From NCBI GenBank assembly GCA_937941095.1, contig CALDYJ010000192.1, positions 1 to 33,953 on the forward strand: 33,953 bases of DNA. The letters run 5' to 3'. The notes beneath the pieces were generated by a model. It was not told the DNA's origin. It saw only the letters and a program-made list of their open reading frames with translations, and ran no database searches. A program made the translations under genes and the position numbers. Positions 1 through 10,600 of this stretch are shown piece after piece (within the stretch, counting starts at the first letter, position 1; each line of letters begins with the position of its first letter). The stretch is from an uncultured Saprospiraceae bacterium (GTDB lineage Bacteria; Bacteroidota; Bacteroidia; Chitinophagales; Saprospiraceae).

Positions 1-3000
1 TCAATTTTTTCAGACTTATCATGAATTAAATTACCCGAGTCATCGTAAACATAATTGTCAAAAGGTTGCCCGTCTATGTCGTTAGGAAAAGCACTATCTC
101 CGATTTGATCTCCAATCCAATCTAATCTATTTGTCTTTCTAGTTTGTCCGTTTACAAATTCAGTTTGATAAAAATAAGACAAGGCATCAACATAATTTAT
201 GTCCTCTCTTCTGGTTAGATAATTTAGGTTTCCATTGTCATCGTAAGACATAGAAGCTCTATATGCTTGAATAGAACTAGAATTCGCCCAAGAGTTGCTA
301 GGCTCATCAATGGCTGTCCTTCTTTGTGCATTTTTTAAGCGGTGTAATTGATCGTATTCATAGGCAATAGGAGTATTTTCCAACACATTACCATCAGGTT
401 TTTTAATGCCGTATACGGTTGATCGTATATTACCATTGTAAAGATTAGTTAATCCACTTTGTTCTTCTGCGACAAAATGATCAGAAGCATTGATTGTATT
501 CGAAATGGCTTGGTAATCATTATCAAAATAGGCTAAGTTGTACCCAAAAGCATCTGCAGCTACATTTTGATTCACACCACCCACAAGACCATCTTTACCT
601 ATGTCTCGATTTTCCAATAAAGTTGCAGAATTCATTCCTTTGATCCAGCCCTGCAAATTGTATGCAAAATCACAGGCTTGTACCTTATATTCACCAATTT
701 CTGTTCTTGCTAAAACACCATGATCGTAATAGGTGTAAGCAGCATCTTTATCCCAAATGTGACCATCTTTACTGGTGAAAACTTCTATCAACCTATTGTC
801 ATCATCATAAAGATATATATGAGTAAATTCATCTGCTTGATCTTTTTGGTAAGTGATCCTATTCACATTTCCACTTACTAAATCATACTCGTAATCGACT
901 TTCTTTAAATGTTGATTGATGTTTTTTAAACTGGCAAATTCTGTTATCAGTGTGGTGACATTCCCATGCACATCATAATCAAAATGTGTGGCATGTTCAT
1001 AATCAAAATCTCCTACAGTATATTTTTCAAAATACAAACTGCTGCTTATGCGCTTTCTTAGATAAATTCGATCTGAATCAAAATAGGAATCTACATCTAA
1101 ACCAGAAGCTGCGTCAACTAAATTTTCATCATAAATTTGAATGGCAACATCATACCTGTTTAAACCAGCATTTAACCAATTACTAAATGCATCCGAATCT
1201 TGTGCGATGGCATTAGTTAATTGATCACTTCCTAAGACCTCTACTTCACCAGATTCGATGACTCTATTTTGCTCATCAAATAACGTATACGAATACCTGG
1301 GATTAGGGTAAATAGCAAGGGATCTTTGTCTACCATTTTGACTAGCAATGGTTCTTCCTAAATTATCATAAAAGTATTCTTCTTGTTCTGCATCAGGGTT
1401 ATCTGCTATTACAACTTGATTCAAGCTGTTGTGCTTATAATTGGTCACAAATTGATGAACCGGATAATAAGGAGCATATGCAGGATTGCCTCGATGGTTT
1501 TCTACGCCTACCGTATTGCCAATTGGCTGAACACCTTCTGGCGCTATGGTTCTTACAAGGTTCCCGGATTGATCATAATAATATAAGGTATGGTGATACT
1601 CTTTACTAGTATACGTTTGGATCAGTTCATCCTGCTCATCCAGGCATTGCTCCGGATATTCCAACCTAAACCTTTCTCTTGCTTGATTGATTTCGTTTTC
1701 ATAATGCGTCTTGGCCTCTATGGTATATAGTTCAAATACGTAGTCAAGGCAATCGTCTTTATATTCTGCTTCAATAAAAATTGATCGGTTACACAACAAT
1801 TCACTTTGACATGGGCTAAAGTCAAAGCAACTGCTTGAAGCAACCAAGTCTACTTCATTTCCACTAGCATCAGTGTAAACAATGTCTATGTGATAATCTC
1901 CATTGGCATTTAAACCATCGCCTGTGATAGAAATAAAACTCGCTACATCGCAGAGCTGGCTTAAGTTTTCAAAAGTAATGGAACACAACAATTCATCCAG
2001 CGTACAACCTCTTACAAAGTTGAAAGTAATTTCATTTCCTGTTTGTGCAGGTTCTGGAATGACCAAATAGAGTTCATCAAAATTTAAATAAGGCCATAAA
2101 TTTAAACTGGAATCCGGATCAAAACTTGTCAAAGCATTTAAAGGAATTTCAAATGGGTAGCTACAAGGATTAGCACCAGTTCCAAGCAAGGTAACAACTT
2201 CATTCAAAAATACAATCATCTCATCATCTTCTGCACGTGGACCAGAACAAGGATCCTCAGTTACTACATAAACACAAGTCTCATCGTTTGCTTCTGTAGT
2301 CGAAGGGTCATCAGAAATATTTACAAAAGTAGAATCCGATAAGCTGGCTTGGTGACAATATTGTGCTGACAAATAAATTTGTTCGTTTATGCTGACTTCT
2401 ACAATCCACGTTAGGGTTTCACTGGAAGCTAATTGCAGTCCATCGACTGACATCAAGTTAGGGCTAGTTGCATTTAGAGTACCCCCATTCAAGTTTGAAG
2501 GATAAGTTATGAATTCCCAACCTGCAGGCAAATAATCTTCGAAATCGAGTGTTAAACTTGAGTTGCCATTATTAGTCATGACAATTTCATAAGACACCTC
2601 ATTACCCGGAATGGAAACCTCACTTAAACTCTCTAAACTTAGTAAAAGATTTGGATTAGAAGACATGCTCCTTTTATAGGAAGCGCTATTCATTTTTTCT
2701 CTGATCTCTTTGTCTGCTGCCTCAAATTTAACACGAGGTGCATCTTCCGTTAAGCTTAAACCGGTTTCTTCTTTTAATGGCCTAGAACCAACTGAAGGCA
2801 ACATTAGATCGCAGTACCTTAAGAAATCCATGTATTCATCAAAGCTTAAATTGAAATTCAATTGCTTATTAAACCAGTTCGTAAAAGTGCTTCTATAGAA
2901 CTCACTTCCAAAACTATTGCTGTTTTCATAGATGGTCCCTGTCCAATTGTATGTGCTGGCTTCAAACTCCCAAAACAAGTCTAAGATTTGATCACAATTA

Positions 3001-6000
3001 GCACAAGGAGTACAATCGAAAGGTGGTGGAATGACAAATGAACTCCACATGGTATCCAATAAAAATTCTGAATCAATCGATCTACAGCCACAATCAAGGT
3101 CTTCAATTTCTTCTCTAGAATAATCAATGTCATAACGATCTTCTAGGTAAACTACAAAACCATCGAGATCGGGGCTGCTTGAAGTAAGCGCATATTGATC
3201 ATAAATAAAATTGTATTTATCACATTCGCAAATACCAAAGGTGATGTCTGAACCAGGGAATAAATTTCTTCCATATGGACCGGGAGCAGTGATCAGTAAA
3301 TCATTACAGGTAATGTGATACGCTGACAAACCAGCATTTAGTCTTGCCTCTTCAATGGCTGCTTGAAAGGTTCTGTCCCCATTAGGAGTAGAAGTAGCGC
3401 CTAGAATATTTTCGACATCACAACCATCTGTACATATGGCAACCAAGCTGTCTAACAAAGTTGCAAATTGCGCAGAATCTAAAGCTAGAGAGTGTTCACA
3501 CAATCTTAATTCATAAGCCCATTGATCTCTATAAGCTTCGCAAGTCTCTGCGCATTCAAGCGCTAATAAATGGTTTAAAGAATCGGCAGGGTTAATGCTC
3601 TGATTGACAACATCTTCAAAATTAATGCCTCCGGTCGGTCCATCATCATTGACGCTTCCATCTTCGTTCATAATGTCTTCATAAAGTGGAAAGCGCTTAC
3701 TTGTATTTTCCCATGCATTACAACTTACACAGGGGTTCTCGGATCCGAAACAATCATCATCAATAATGTCAGGCATGTTCAAGCCGATGTGCGCATAAGA
3801 CTCATGATAATCTTTGATCAGGGGAGCACTGTGTCTTGCTTTTAGCACTTTGTAAAGTCCTCTAAAAGCTTCCCAGAATCTTTCTGTTCGACATAACTCG
3901 GCACCAAACACGTCATCCCATTGACCTTTAGCAGGCTTACTAGGACTTTCTAAAATGGCTTTAATGTCTAGTAAGTTTGACAAGGCAACAATGTATGCAA
4001 GATCCCAGATGGAATAATTTTGCAATGCTTCTAAATCTCCATCATTATCCAGGTATGGATAATTCAGCATATCAGCTTGAATGGCTGCCTCTGCAGAATT
4101 GGACAAAGTAGTATTTTGAGAAGCGTCCAGTGCTCCTAAAGGACCCATTGCAGCTCCACCGATTAATCCATCATATCCTGTTCCACTTTGATTAAAAGGA
4201 TTAAAGTAATTCGAGTCTACAGCTTCAACAGCGCTATAAGTAAATAAATTTTGGTCGAAAATTATGCTGGCTTGATTTTCATTTTCACAATAATCCAAGT
4301 AAACGTATTCAGGATGATAAACGATCATTTCATCTAACCAAGACTCGTCAAAATAATTTACAAAATCTACTAATTCAAGATCTTTGGGAGATACACTTTG
4401 TCCATTTATTTCAACCGTTATTCCTGGATAGTTTAAATCCTCATAACTGATGCCAAAAATATTTTCATCCGCATCCGCATAAAATGAAGTACATGGAAGA
4501 TCAGCTTTAAAAATCACATTGTCACCATTCATCACAGTTCCATATTGACCAAATGGAGACATGTCTTTTTCTATCATGATCCTCAAAGATTCGCAAGGGT
4601 CTATTTCATCTAATCCAGCTCTTACACAATCTCCATTTGCTATTTTTTCATCCAAACAAAGACTCAAGGCTTCAATATAAGCAGCTATGTCACCTTCATA
4701 ATCCGATAGGTTTAAGGTACTTGTACAGGCGCTTAAACAATTCGCATCAATACAACCTTCGAAGTCCGCTGCGTTAATTAAGGAATCGAAAACTTCTAAT
4801 TCCGTTTGAAGGCAATCATAATTATCAACATAGATTTCTTCATACAAATCCATCGTCTTTTGATCTAAACTTAAGAGTCTATTTACATTATAAGATCCTA
4901 CATCAAATGTTCCATTCAGACTAAAGGTATGAGTCCCATTCTCCTCGCATAAGCTGTCAATGCTAGTAGGGATTAATACATTATCTGGAGCAGGTGCATT
5001 TTCTAAAACGACTTGATTGCATTCATCAAACACCTTAACTTCTAATTCATAGCCGCAATCAAAACAAACATTAGGAGCACATTCGTCTGTAAAATCTTGT
5101 GGGGTGAAAGAATAATCATAACTAAAAGCTGTTGATGGACTTGTCACCAAAACACTCTTACTAAAAGATCGTCTTGCAGCATGACTGCCTTGATCGATGA
5201 CTTCATCTAAACTTAATAAGTCATTAGATAATTGAAATGAACTGCTAGATGAATTATGAGAGTCTAAGGGTATTAATTGACCAGGACTCACACCTGCGAG
5301 TGCTGAGGCAATGACTCTGTTTTTGTTATCCAAATAAGAAACTGAAACTTGACCATTAGGATCAACAATGAGATGCTTTTCATAATACTGGGCATAGCCT
5401 ACATCGTTTCCAAATAAGCGGTCGATTTCTTTTTGTTCTGGAACACCATAATAGTATTTAGTCTCTTTGCCTCCTCCTATCTTAAATGTATTACCAAGTC
5501 CACCTTGCAAGGCCACTCGTCCTGTTTTATCTTGAGTGAAAACTGTTTGCGAATAGGGAAACTTTTCTGCATCAGGTAGGTAAGCTTGCTGATCATTAGT
5601 AATAGGATTATCAGGAGAGAAATACAATCCATTCCCAACATTATCCATACTGTCTGGTCCGATATTGCATGATCCATTAGCTGCTTCAAAATTTAATCTG
5701 TTGTATGGAGTCCCATTGCTTGTATTTAGCTGATCATAATATTTTAGGTCTTTTTCATAATTATTTCCGATGATTAATGGACTAGGAATTGAATTTACCA
5801 CGCCTCTTCCAACATGATCGTAGTAGGTTTCATTGACAATTGCCAAATCATTAGACTCAAGTCTGCTGACAGACTGTCGATTTTTTACTGCACCATCATA
5901 AAAGCTAACGGAATTATTCTGTTTACCATTTTCTGAATAAACCATTCCCCCTTGCCAATTAAAATTTTCATGATAACCTGTAACTAATAATTTTTGATTA

Positions 6001-6884
6001 GCTGTTAACATGCTATAATCAACTACATCAAAATGAGACCAATCTCCAAAGACAAATTCTTCACAATCACTTGATTTTCCAACTGCTCTCACCCGGGCTA
6101 CAATTGCTCCTTCTTGATAGAGGTTAGGAAATTTATAATTGTTATTAGTGGTTTGTATTCTCGTTGCATCGTATTTAAAATTAATTTCTGTATCTGCATA
6201 TGCTAATTCTGTATCGTACCAGGTCCATTCTAGTTCATAATATTGCGCGCCAGCTTTTTCATTCCAATCCAGATTGATGAAGTTTTCAAAATTACTCGTT
6301 GGATAATTAACAAATGTAGGATTGCTATCTAATGCTTCATGCCTTTCAGTTACCACTCCTAAAATCAGATAAGCGTCTACAGGAATATCAACTGTAGGAG
6401 CTCCCCCATCGGGAGCTGTGAAGTTGACATTTGTAATATCCAGATCTATGATGTATCCTCCCTTATCAATCATGATTCGATCCTTATTTTTAAATTGGCC
6501 ACCATTGGCATCAAAATTTATTTCTAAACTGTAAGGTTGATTAATTGCTTCAATTGGATCTCCATCCACGGTCAAGTGTGTCACATAAGTGATTTCAAAA
6601 TCAACTTGAAGGGTGTAGTCTCCTGCTCCGTACATAATGCTTGGATCAGAAAGTGGATCAATGCCTAATTCCACATAAGTGTGATAATTACAGATGGTCA
6701 TAGCCGGTGTACAATCTGCAGGGCTTGTACAAATAGGATCATTAAAGACGAGTCCATTTGCATCATTTATGTCGTTTCCTACCAAAGGCGCAACGGTGTA
6801 ATGTTGTCCATTAAGCACAAATGGAAGCAATGCAAAAGCGTATACGATTAGATGACAACAAAGTGCCTTAAGAGAAATCTTCAT
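1..6884 (-). CDS. Giant secreted RHS/YD-repeat protein, C-terminus cut by left window edge
   Basis: The frame is open from the ATG at 6884 through to base 1, giving 2294 visible residues. It begins with a signal peptide (basic start MKISLK, a hydrophobic stretch, then LNGQ). Residues about 300 to 480 contain the motif YYDHVGRGVVNSIPSP, typical of Bacteroidota RHS proteins. Residues about 580 to 1300 form a long acidic, cysteine-rich segment. Residues about 1410 to 1520 resemble a DUF11 domain (VSIPGNEVSYEIVMTNNGN). From about 1760 onward come repeated YD-type units such as YYDQSGNLVRTIAPEGV, YFYDNLGRTIASQNG and YVYDDSGNLIHDKS. RHS repeats of this kind build a beta-strand shell around a variable C-terminal domain, which lies outside the window. 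The gene follows the small exported gene at 6923 after 38 bases and is the last visible member of the nine-gene run. The RHS identity is firm; that it acts as a toxin shell is inference. Confidence 0.9.
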   Translation of the reverse strand, partial: MKISLKALCCHLIVYAFALLPFVLNGQHYTVAPLVGNDINDANGLVFNDPICTSPADCTPAMTICNYHTYVELGIDPLSDPSIMYGAGDYTLQVDFEITYVTHLTVDGDPIEAINQPYSLEINFDANGGQFKNKDRIMIDKGGYIIDLDITNVNFTAPDGGAPTVDIPVDAYLILGVVTERHEALDSNPTFVNYPTSNFENFINLDWNEKAGAQYYELEWTWYDTELAYADTEINFKYDATRIQTTNNNYKFPNLYQEGAIVARVRAVGKSSDCEEFVFGDWSHFDVVDYSMLTANQKLLVTGYHENFNWQGGMVYSENGKQNNSVSFYDGAVKNRQSVSRLESNDLAIVNETYYDHVGRGVVNSIPSPLIIGNNYEKDLKYYDQLNTSNGTPYNRLNFEAANGSCNIGPDSMDNVGNGLYFSPDNPITNDQQAYLPDAEKFPYSQTVFTQDKTGRVALQGGLGNTFKIGGGKETKYYYGVPEQKEIDRLFGNDVGYAQYYEKHLIVDPNGQVSVSYLDNKNRVIASALAGVSPGQLIPLDSHNSSSSSFQLSNDLLSLDEVIDQGSHAARRSFSKSVLVTSPSTAFSYDYSFTPQDFTDECAPNVCFDCGYELEVKVFDECNQVVLENAPAPDNVLIPTSIDSLCEENGTHTFSLNGTFDVGSYNVNRLLSLDQKTMDLYEEIYVDNYDCLQTELEVFDSLINAADFEGCIDANCLSACTSTLNLSDYEGDIAAYIEALSLCLDEKIANGDCVRAGLDEIDPCESLRIMIEKDMSPFGQYGTVMNGDNVIFKADLPCTSFYADADENIFGISYEDLNYPGITVEINGQSVSPKDLELVDFVNYFDESWLDEMIVYHPEYVYLDYCENENQASIIFDQNLFTYSAVEAVDSNYFNPFNQSGTGYDGLIGGAAMGPLGALDASQNTTLSNSAEAAIQADMLNYPYLDNDGDLEALQNYSIWDLAYIVALSNLLDIKAILESPSKPAKGQWDDVFGAELCRTERFWEAFRGLYKVLKARHSAPLIKDYHESYAHIGLNMPDIIDDDCFGSENPCVSCNAWENTSKRFPLYEDIMNEDGSVNDDGPTGGINFEDVVNQSINPADSLNHLLALECAETCEAYRDQWAYELRLCEHSLALDSAQFATLLDSLVAICTDGCDVENILGATSTPNGDRTFQAAIEEARLNAGLSAYHITCNDLLITAPGPYGRNLFPGSDITFGICECDKYNFIYDQYALTSSSPDLDGFVVYLEDRYDIDYSREEIEDLDCGCRSIDSEFLLDTMWSSFVIPPPFDCTPCANCDQILDLFWEFEASTYNWTGTIYENSNSFGSEFYRSTFTNWFNKQLNFNLSFDEYMDFLRYCDLMLPSVGSRPLKEETGLSLTEDAPRVKFEAADKEIREKMNSASYKRSMSSNPNLLLSLESLSEVSIPGNEVSYEIVMTNNGNSSLTLDFEDYLPAGWEFITYPSNLNGGTLNATSPNLMSVDGLQLASSETLTWIVEVSINEQIYLSAQYCHQASLSDSTFVNISDDPSTTEANDETCVYVVTEDPCSGPRAEDDEMIVFLNEVVTLLGTGANPCSYPFEIPLNALTSFDPDSSLNLWPYLNFDELYLVIPEPAQTGNEITFNFVRGCTLDELLCSITFENLSQLCDVASFISITGDGLNANGDYHIDIVYTDASGNEVDLVASSSCFDFSPCQSELLCNRSIFIEAEYKDDCLDYVFELYTIEAKTHYENEINQARERFRLEYPEQCLDEQDELIQTYTSKEYHHTLYYYDQSGNLVRTIAPEGVQPIGNTVGVENHRGNPAYAPYYPVHQFVTNYKHNSLNQVVIADNPDAEQEEYFYDNLGRTIASQNGRQRSLAIYPNPRYSYTLFDEQNRVIESGEVEVLGSDQLTNAIAQDSDAFSNWLNAGLNRYDVAIQIYDENLVDAASGLDVDSYFDSDRIYLRKRISSSLYFEKYTVGDFDYEHATHFDYDVHGNVTTLITEFASLKNINQHLKKVDYEYDLVSGNVNRITYQKDQADEFTHIYLYDDDNRLIEVFTSKDGHIWDKDAAYTYYDHGVLARTEIGEYKVQACDFAYNLQGWIKGMNSATLLENRDIGKDGLVGGVNQNVAADAFGYNLAYFDNDYQAISNTINASDHFVAEEQSGLTNLYNGNIRSTVYGIKKPDGNVLENTPIAYEYDQLHRLKNAQRRTAIDEPSNSWANSSSIQAYRASMSYDDNGNLNYLTRREDINYVDALSYFYQTEFVNGQTRKTNRLDWIGDQIGDSAFPNDIDGQPFDNYVYDDSGNLIHDKSEKI

Positions 6885-6922
6885 GATTAAGATTTTTAAA
6901 TGCTATTGAAAAATAAAAGCTA

Positions 6923-7606
6923 TTAAAGTGATCTAAGATCCTTTAATTGATAATCTTTGTACCTAGAATTTAAATTTACAGAGCTGTTATCGATGTCTAA
7001 AAACTCATTCTGATGTAAGCGCTTAGCACTAGGTTCACTATAAAAATAATCTAAGACTAACACCGTTTGCAAAGTCTTACCTCTATACTCTACTTTCTGT
7101 TGAGGATACTGAATTACTTTTTTAATTCTTCCTTTTTTGAAAGTGATTTCAAGTTCTTTTAAACCATTTCTAGAAGCCTGGTAAGTACTTGATTCACTAT
7201 CCTCAGTTTTTGTCATCTGAAATATGGATTCGTCTTCATCAAAGACTTCTAAAAATTTATGAAAGCCTAAGTCCTCATTATTTAAATCCGACTCATCCAT
7301 TTTAAAAAGCATAATTTGCTTATTAAAATGGTCTACTTTGATGCCTCGGCTATTTTCACAAATCACCTCCATATCAAGCATCTTTAAATAATAGCCAGCT
7401 TCATCGTTGATGAATATCATTTCTCCTCTGTCCAGGATTTCAGATTTGTTGTTCATTTTATAAGCGGTCATCTCTACCTTAAGTTTTAGGTTTTGATCTT
7501 GAAGTATATTGGTATATGCTTTGTCAAGCGCCTCTTTAAAACTTTGTGCATTCATTTGCTGAAAAGCAAAAAAAGCAATGCTGATGAATATTATTTTTCT
7601 AATCAT
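6923..7606 (-). CDS. Small exported protein, possibly LolA-like fold
   Basis: About 227 residues. An upstream ATG at 7657 would overlap the preceding gene by 41 bases. I chose the ATG at 7606 because it puts a clean signal peptide at the N-terminus (MIRKIIFISIAFFAFQQMNAQ); the ATG at 7615 is almost equally good. The mature protein has alternating beta-like stretches (EILDRGEMIFINDEAGYYLK, then a stretch ending KQIMLFKM), which loosely recalls periplasmic LolA-type lipid-binding folds, but I cannot confirm this. It is sandwiched between the two giant RHS genes, 10 bases after one and 38 before the other. This position suggests an accessory role in folding or exporting one of them. No catalytic motif is visible. 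Confidence 0.75.
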   Translation of the reverse strand: MIRKIIFISIAFFAFQQMNAQSFKEALDKAYTNILQDQNLKLKVEMTAYKMNNKSEILDRGEMIFINDEAGYYLKMLDMEVICENSRGIKVDHFNKQIMLFKMDESDLNNEDLGFHKFLEVFDEDESIFQMTKTEDSESSTYQASRNGLKELEITFKKGRIKKVIQYPQQKVEYRGKTLQTVLVLDYFYSEPSAKRLHQNEFLDIDNSSVNLNSRYKDYQLKDLRSL

Positions 7607-7616
7607 TTCTAACATT

Positions 7617-10600
7617 TTAATTTGTTCTATCAATTCGTTGACTTTGTCTATTTTCATTTAGAGTAACTATCCCTCTTTCCGTTTCTTTTTTAACTCTAAC
7701 CAAATTCCATTCTTGATCGTATTCATAAAAAGAAGCATGATTGTTTTCATCCAACTCAGCCATTAATTTTAATGAGGATGGATGATAAACATATGACTTC
7801 ATGTTGGCCTCAAATGGGTATATTCTTAGATCATCAAAGTAAGCATCACCATTTCCTGCAGCATTATTAAAAGTTACTGAAAACAAATCTGTATTCTGTT
7901 CCCATTCAAATACTTCATAAATTCTTTTCCAACCATCAATGGCAGAATTTTTAGGCGAAAAGACATAATCCACTTGAGTTCCCATAAATGGTTTTACACC
8001 AATATTTATTGTTGCTAAATCATCCGTTGTTTTCACCCATGCATCCAGAACAAATCTATTATCTGCTCCAGGAATTGTATCGTAAATTGGATTAAAGCCA
8101 GTCAAGCAATCCTCACATTTATTGATCTCGTAAGGGCATTGCGTATAGGAATTAGTATTAGGTAATAAACAATCAATTGAGAAAAGTTTATTAGACACTT
8201 GACCAGCAGGTAGATGAAAACTGTAATAACCAGTATGAGATTCAGTCGTGCTTAAGGAGTTTGAAGCATTCAAATTCATGTGATAATTTGCATGACAAAT
8301 GCTCGGGTCTGCATAAAAATCGTACTCTTCAAAACCATCGAAAGCCATTTCTTGGTATTGAGTATTGGCACCTGCAGCAATAGCTAACTTCTTATCATAA
8401 CCAATTAGCACGGCAGAATAATTTCCTAGTGCATCTTTTTGTTCCAGTGATTCGCCATAAGGGTTATAGATGGTTATTTCTCCGCCATTAATGTAGTTTG
8501 AAGAATCTTTTGTCCATAAGCTCCCAGAAGTTGGTTTATTCCAAAATTGATCAAACTCACTGAAGTATCCTTTTTCAAAAGTTCCTACGCCATTAAAACT
8601 TGCAACAGAAGCTTGCACACGATCAACAATATTGTGAGAATAATTACCTTTTACTCTCCAATTACCTTTGATGCCATTGACAAAAGGATTTATAACATCT
8701 CCATCATTCACCCCACATATGATGGGTAGATTTACATTTTCATAAACTATGGTATCAAAACAATTTAGCTCCGAAGCTATGTTTGGTATGATGGATCCAA
8801 ATTGCGTTCCGATAAATCTTCTTGGTTTTTGATCAGAATCATAAAAGTTCTGATCCACTGTACCATTGTATGTCCAACCAGGACTTGCCACACTCGCTCC
8901 TTCGCTGTCACCGGAAGTACTGGTTCTATACCTCACCATACTAAGTATGGCATTATGAGTATCTTTCAATAAAATAGATCCTTCAAAATCATCAGCTTCT
9001 CCATTCATTTCTGATGAACTTGCATCCGTAAAAATAGCTACGTTTAAACCGCAATTTGGTCTAAGCAATAATTTGCTTGAATCACTCAACCAAGGTTCCA
9101 TCAATACAAGAGAAGTATCTAAATTTGTTGAAAAAGAAGTAGTTGGTTTAACTAAGGCACTAGAGATATTCGGATCACTAGAAAATTCCTCAATCAGTTT
9201 TGCTTTTGTATCAAAATATACAATGGCATACCTAAAGTCTCCTTCAGCTTGTAATGCCAATTGATCAATGGTAGTGGTAATGTCATGTTTCATGTATTCA
9301 AATTCCATGTCATTTACACTACCAGAAATATCTACGACAAAAATAACATCAGCACATTCGGTACACAATTCTAACTCTACTGGCTGAACACCATTACCAC
9401 GAGTATTGTTACCGCAATAAGTGTCCCAATCATCATCGTATTCCAAAGCAGAAACATCTAAGATTTTAAGATCTTCAGCTTGATGACTTAATGAATCAAA
9501 TCCACTTGTCGTACCATTAAATATCTTTTCTATTGGGTTCTCCAAAGATGCCATACCTCCAATGGCTTGAGACTGTTGATTTCTATACCCGGACCTAACA
9601 ACTGTAACATCCCAATCCGGCTCAGTATCAAAATTATCTCTATGCTTATAACTTGTTGTTAGCAATTCCCCTTGTCGATTTACAAGTTTCAATCCTGTCG
9701 CACTAACTTCCTTCACCCAAAATTTTGCAGGTGCATTAAAGAAGAAAATTGAATATTCAAACTTTCCAAGGGCTGACAATTCATCTCCAGGGTAAAATAA
9801 CTTGTCGGCATTTGGCAAGGCAATTTCTCCATTTGCGGTGGCTGTTAATTTTATTTTCATGCCTATGTTTTGGGAAGCTTGTTGCATTCCTTTATAAGCC
9901 CAATGTGCTGGATAACTCATGTTATAAATCAAGTTATCTTCAGAGAGCAGTGGGTTATTATCCCCACCTGTTTTTTTAAATTCATTGTTTACACTTGACA
10001 AAAGTACTTCTCCAGTTTGGGCATCGTAGGCTAGATTTTCTGTTTCAATTATAGAGCCTTGATCAAAAGCTCTTACTTTTTTTAGCAAGCCATGTTGGTT
10101 GATTAATTTTGTAGTAACAGCAGATCTAAACCTTGTTGCTTGATCACCATAAGATCCCCACACTGTTGGTACTACAATTGTTACTGGAAAAGGGAGTGGA
10201 AATATCCAAGTATCAAAATTAACATCAACCGCTATGTTTGTTGTTTTGGAATCATGTTCTCTAAAATCTAAGGCTAAGTCAGATTCTATCCCTACAATTG
10301 ATTTTTCAACGCTTCCATCAGCTTTGACAACATCAACATTATTATCTAATTTATTTTCCGCATCAGTTCGATAGATGTATTCCATTCCAGAGATTTTATT
10401 CTCATTTATGGATTGGGTAAAATCAATTTTTTCATTGGCCACTGGTAGGTATCCACCATAAGCCCAGGTGGACTTTGGTTTACCATGCATATCATTAAGA
10501 ATGATGCTGTATCCTTTAGAAGCTGTAACATAATCTCTGGATCTGAAATTCAATATTTGATTAATAACAGAAGGCTTGTCTTTATAGACCTCTCCTTGAT

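Noticed and set aside
5477-5689. 70-codon minus-strand frame inside the second RHS gene
   Set aside because: It is out of frame with the long open frame that spans 6884 to 1, which translates to convincing RHS sequence on both sides.
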